Assembly: GCF_002239585.1 (NCBI RefSeq)
Contig: NZ_NDFH01000003.1
Location: 186,001-250,000 of the forward strand
From: Psychromonas sp. CD1
GTDB lineage: Bacteria > Pseudomonadota > Gammaproteobacteria > Enterobacterales > Psychromonadaceae
DNA length: 64,000 nt
Reading direction: 5' to 3'
Both the position numbers and the translations under genes were made by a program. The notes beneath the pieces are model-generated. The model saw nothing but the letters and a program-made list of their open reading frames with translations. It was not told the DNA's origin and made no database searches. Shown here piece after piece: positions 61,190 through 64,000 of the stretch. Positions within the stretch are counted from its first letter, which is position 1. Each line of letters begins with the position of its first letter.

Positions 61190-62218
61190 ATGTCTACATT
61201 TGCACTTGCTTTTGGTACGGCTACAAAAAACCGTCAGCAAAAAATTATAGAAGTATTTTATCCTTATCCTTTACTTTCCCCTAGTGCGGACTTAGTCGCG
61301 GTATTAGGCGCTATTGTCGGTTATCAAGGTGGTAATGAAACGTTAGAAATAAGCCCACAGGTTGCAGAGCAACTTGGCGCTGCATTTAATGGTGCGGATG
61401 AAATTAATAATGCTGATTTTGCTGTTGCAGCTACGAAGTCAACACAAAGTTTAGTGTTGACTATCTTAGCGACTGATGAAGCACCACAAAATGTTGCTCA
61501 AGGTTTTTTAAAGTTACAGCTTATCTCACACCGTTTAGTACAACCACATGGTTTGATTTTAGATGGTATTTTTTCTGTTCTACATAATATCGCATGGACG
61601 AATAAAGGGCCTATTGATCTACCTGAGCTTGCTGAAAGGCAAATTGAAGCTCGTTTAAAAGGTGAAGTGATAAGCGTGGATTGTGTTGATAAATTCCCTA
61701 AAATGGTTGATTACATTGTACCTGAAGGAGTACGTATAGCGGACACTTCACGGGTACGCTTAGGTGCGTATGTGGGTAAAGGTACAACGGTAATGCACGA
61801 AGGATTCATTAACTTTAACGCAGGAACAATCGGTGTAAGCATGGTTGAAGGGCGTATTTCTTCAGGTGTTATGGTTGGTGAAGGTTCGGACATTGGTGGT
61901 GGAGCATCTATCATGGGGACACTAAGTGGCGGTGGTAAAGTGGTCGTTACAATTGGAGAAAATAGCTTGCTAGGTGCGAATTCAGGGCTTGGTTTTCCAT
62001 TAGGTAATCGCTGTACTATTGAGTCTGGTTTATATGTAACGGCGGGCTCTAAGGTTAAATTATTAGATAAATCAGGTGCGCAAATAGAAATAGTAAAAGC
62101 GCGCGATCTTGCTAATCAAAACGATTTGTTATTCCGTCGGAATTCAATAACAGGCCAAATAGAATGCTTAGCAAATAAGAGTGCGGTTGAATTAAATACG
62201 ATGTTGCATTCAAATTAA
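61190..62218 (+). CDS. dapD: 2,3,4,5-tetrahydropyridine-2,6-dicarboxylate N-succinyltransferase
   Basis: DapD succinylates tetrahydrodipicolinate in lysine and diaminopimelate synthesis. It has 342 residues, the longer form found in Pseudomonas and marine gammaproteobacteria rather than the 274-residue E. coli type. The C-terminal half is a left-handed parallel beta helix of hexapeptide repeats: ADTSRVRLGAYVGKGTTVMH, GVMVGEGSDIGGGASIMG and ENSLLGANSGLGFPLG. It stands alone in a 281-base upstream spacer with no other visible feature and ends at a strong terminator. Confidence 0.94.
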   Translation: MSTFALAFGTATKNRQQKIIEVFYPYPLLSPSADLVAVLGAIVGYQGGNETLEISPQVAEQLGAAFNGADEINNADFAVAATKSTQSLVLTILATDEAPQNVAQGFLKLQLISHRLVQPHGLILDGIFSVLHNIAWTNKGPIDLPELAERQIEARLKGEVISVDCVDKFPKMVDYIVPEGVRIADTSRVRLGAYVGKGTTVMHEGFINFNAGTIGVSMVEGRISSGVMVGEGSDIGGGASIMGTLSGGGKVVVTIGENSLLGANSGLGFPLGNRCTIESGLYVTAGSKVKLLDKSGAQIEIVKARDLANQNDLLFRRNSITGQIECLANKSAVELNTMLHSN

Positions 62219-62235
62219 GATACGAAAATGAAAGA

Positions 62236-62275
62236 AAATAAAAAAGGCGATAATATCGCCTTTTTTATTTTTAAA
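62236..62275. terminator. bidirectional terminator between dapD and yciI
   Basis: A perfect 16-bp stem (AAATAAAAAAGGCGAT/ATCGCCTTTTTTATTT) with a 3-base loop serves both converging genes. Confidence 0.9.
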
Positions 62276-62290
62276 AGTACAAGAATACGA

Positions 62291-62602
62291 TTAAGTTAAA
62301 GGTAATACTTGTTTAAACGGTTTAATGCGCACCGAAGCATAAACCCCTGCTTTTTGATACGGATCAGCATCTGCCCAAGATTGAGCCTCCTCTAAAGAGT
62401 TAAATTCTGCTATTACCGTTGACCCAGTAAAACCCGCCTCGCCGGGATCATTGTTATCGATAGCTGGGTTAGGTCCTGCAACAACGAGTCGATTTTGCTC
62501 GAGTAGTGTTTGTAAGCGTGCAAGATGTGCGTCACGTGTTGTTATGCGTAATGCCAAGCTGTTTTTGATATCTTCAGAAAAAATAATATATAACATATTC
62601 AC
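62291..62602 (-). CDS. yciI: YciI family protein
   Basis: YciI-like proteins are small ferredoxin-fold proteins related to muconolactone isomerase; the cellular role is unknown. The 103 residues contain the catalytic-type histidine in [21 protein letters not shown] and the [22 protein letters not shown] stretch split over two strands. Its ATG overlaps the yciB stop by four bases. In E. coli yciI also lies near trp and yciB. Confidence 0.9.
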   Translation of the reverse strand: MNMLYIIFSEDIKNSLALRITTRDAHLARLQTLLEQNRLVVAGPNPAIDNNDPGEAGFTGSTVIAEFNSLEEAQSWADADPYQKAGVYASVRIKPFKQVLPLT

Positions 62603-63171
62603 TCCTTGGGTTTATTAATGCTTGAATCTTTATTTGCTTTGTCTTGTGGAATATATTGATAAATATAGAAGCCACTTAATACGGTAAAGAGAAGAGTTGC
62701 ACCGAGTAAACCAAATACTTTAAAGTTCACCCATGTTTCTTGAGAGAAGTTAAATGCGACATAAATATTGAGCACTGCAAGAGCAATAAAAAACAGCATC
62801 CATGCACTATTTAAGGTGTTCCAAACGTTATTTGGTAACGTTAGTTCTTTACCTAACATTTGCTTTAGAGCTGGTTTTTTTAAGATAAATTGAGTGACAA
62901 AAAGAGCTATTGCAAAAAGGCTATATATGGCGGTAACTTTCCATTTAATAAAAACATCATCATGTAGTCCGATGGTTAATGACCCAAAGACTAGCACCAT
63001 GACGAGAGTAATTATTTGCATTTTATCGGTTTGTTTACCATTTTGAAAATAACTGAAAATAAAACTGAGTGTCATGGTTATCATTAATGCGGCGGTTGCC
63101 ATATAGATATCTACCATCTTATAAACAATAAAAAAGATGATTAGGGGAATAAATTCTCTGAATAGTTTCAT
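62599..63171 (-). CDS. yciB: inner membrane septation-associated protein YciB (IspZ family)
   Basis: YciB is a polytopic inner-membrane protein linked to cell-envelope synthesis and division. It has 190 residues with five to six helices. Conserved pieces are [28 protein letters not shown], the [11 protein letters not shown] region and [14 protein letters not shown]. It lies downstream of trpA on the same strand, the conserved trp-yci linkage, with a 242-base spacer that shows no gene. Confidence 0.93.
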   Translation of the reverse strand: MKLFREFIPLIIFFIVYKMVDIYMATAALMITMTLSFIFSYFQNGKQTDKMQIITLVMVLVFGSLTIGLHDDVFIKWKVTAIYSLFAIALFVTQFILKKPALKQMLGKELTLPNNVWNTLNSAWMLFFIALAVLNIYVAFNFSQETWVNFKVFGLLGATLLFTVLSGFYIYQYIPQDKANKDSSINKPKE

Positions 63172-63413
63172 TTTTTTCTCTTTAGTTTAAGAATATAGCT
63201 TGGTTGCATTATTACTGACAGTTTAAATTGACGACTACTTCTCTTTATACGCGAGAGAGACGCTTTGTTATTGCCTTATATTATTCTTATAGTAATTATT
63301 GTCTTGCATTATTCGTCAATAAATGGACCCGTCTATGAATAAAGTTCATCGAAAATAAAGTCCTAAATACCAGCCAAATTAATGGCTGAGTGTAAGTGAG
63401 TTGATTTTTTTGG

Positions 63414-64000
63414 TTAATAATGGGTGGCAGCTTTCATTGCTTTTATAAATTTGTGCATATCCTTGAGTAAATTTTGTTGGTTTTGTTGGTTCCCCTCAAT
63501 AATACGGACGACTGCAGAGCCTGAAATTGCGCCCGCCGCACCCGACTTTATCGCTTCTTTTACTTGCGAAGGTGTTGAAATACCAAAGCCAAGAAGCGCG
63601 GGAGGTGCATTATATTGTTGTAATGTACGGATCATGTTTATAACGGGCATTTCTGCTTTAGTTTCACTGCCCGTAACACCTGCTCTGCTTAATAAGTAGG
63701 TATAACCTTGGCTATGTTGGGCGACCTTTTTAAGTGTCTCTGCATCCCCGTTTGGGGGGGCGATGAATATTTGTTGTAGGTTGTATTTTAGGGCTGCGGC
63801 GCGATATGGTGCACTTTCATGCAAAGGTACGTCTGCAATTAAGATAGAATCGACACCCGCCTCTTTACAACGCTCGTAAAAGTTTTCGATACCATTACGA
63901 TAAACTAAATTTACATATAAGAGTAAACCAATCGGAATAGTTGGATGTAAGATGCGGATCTCTTTAATAATTGCTAAACAGCTATCCGGCGTTGCACCAG
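63414..64000 (-). CDS. trpA: tryptophan synthase alpha subunit (partial, 3' part)
   Basis: TrpA cleaves indole-3-glycerol phosphate and passes indole to TrpB. About 195 C-terminal residues are in the window, and the start lies beyond its right edge. Visible are [20 protein letters not shown], the catalytic-loop region [24 protein letters not shown] and the phosphate-binding [11 protein letters not shown] and GAISGSAVV. It ends with KAATHY. The rest of the trp operon is expected upstream, outside the window. Confidence 0.96.
   Translation of the reverse strand, partial: GATPDSCLAIIKEIRILHPTIPIGLLLYVNLVYRNGIENFYERCKEAGVDSILIADVPLHESAPYRAAALKYNLQQIFIAPPNGDAETLKKVAQHSQGYTYLLSRAGVTGSETKAEMPVINMIRTLQQYNAPPALLGFGISTPSQVKEAIKSGAAGAISGSAVVRIIEGNQQNQQNLLKDMHKFIKAMKAATHY

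Overview
The window is a low-GC gammaproteobacterial chromosome segment. Gene order and protein sequences point to a marine psychrophile of the Psychromonas type (Alteromonadales/Vibrionales vicinity). The indicators are the dcw end murC-ddl-ftsQAZ-lpxC, then dciA-secA-mutT-nadC-coaE-zapD-yacG, feoABC, rlmN-rodZ-ispG-hisS-yfgM-bamB-der, dolP-diaA-yraN-lpoA against rsmI, and arcA beside a thr locus. The genus is inferred from content, not from a database search. Almost all of the window is housekeeping.

Layout. 1-5.5 kb: murein precursor synthesis, divisome genes and lpxC. 5.5-12.6 kb: dciA, a small membrane/coiled-coil ORF in the secM/M23 position, secA, mutT, nadC, coaE, zapD, yacG and a yciH-like gene. 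12.8-15.5 kb: the ferrous iron uptake operon feoABC. 15.6-23.2 kb: rlmN, a rodZ remnant, ispG, hisS, frameshifted yfgM, bamB and der. 23.4-27.9 kb: dolP, diaA, yraN and lpoA on the minus strand, divergent from rsmI. 27.96-28.36 kb: RNase P RNA with promoter and terminator. About 28.43-30.04 kb is not chromosomal. It is pUC-type cloning vector with 28-bp adapters, an E. coli rmuC fragment and a GC-rich amino-acid permease fragment. 30.0-32.2 kb holds a chemoreceptor without its signalling half and an antiporter without its N-terminus. 32.3-38.3 kb: yeiH-type permease, nadD, holA, lptE and leuS. 38.4-41.6 kb: uvrY, uvrC and pgsA. 41.8-46.1 kb: truncated ygjK-like glucosidase, arcA and a collapsed thrA/thrC scar. 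46.2-53.5 kb: ung, ruvX, yqgE, gshB, rsmE, a two-gene ThrE-type exporter, a SEC-C protein, a DUF2333 protein and folA. 53.5-64 kb: apaH, rsmA, pdxA, surA and lptD on the minus strand, then djlA, dapD, yciI, yciB and the 3' part of trpA.

I did not find a convincing new biological system. The notable theme is decay and artefact. Vector DNA sits inside the assembly. A 76-bp tandem duplication breaks yfgM. thrABC has collapsed into an internal-deletion scar. rodZ, ygjK and probably an M23 peptidase gene are reduced to one end, and several other short perfect tandem duplications occur. Some of this could be real genome erosion and some could be assembly error; the vector block shows that errors exist here.

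No tRNA, rRNA, CRISPR array, insertion sequence or prophage was seen.
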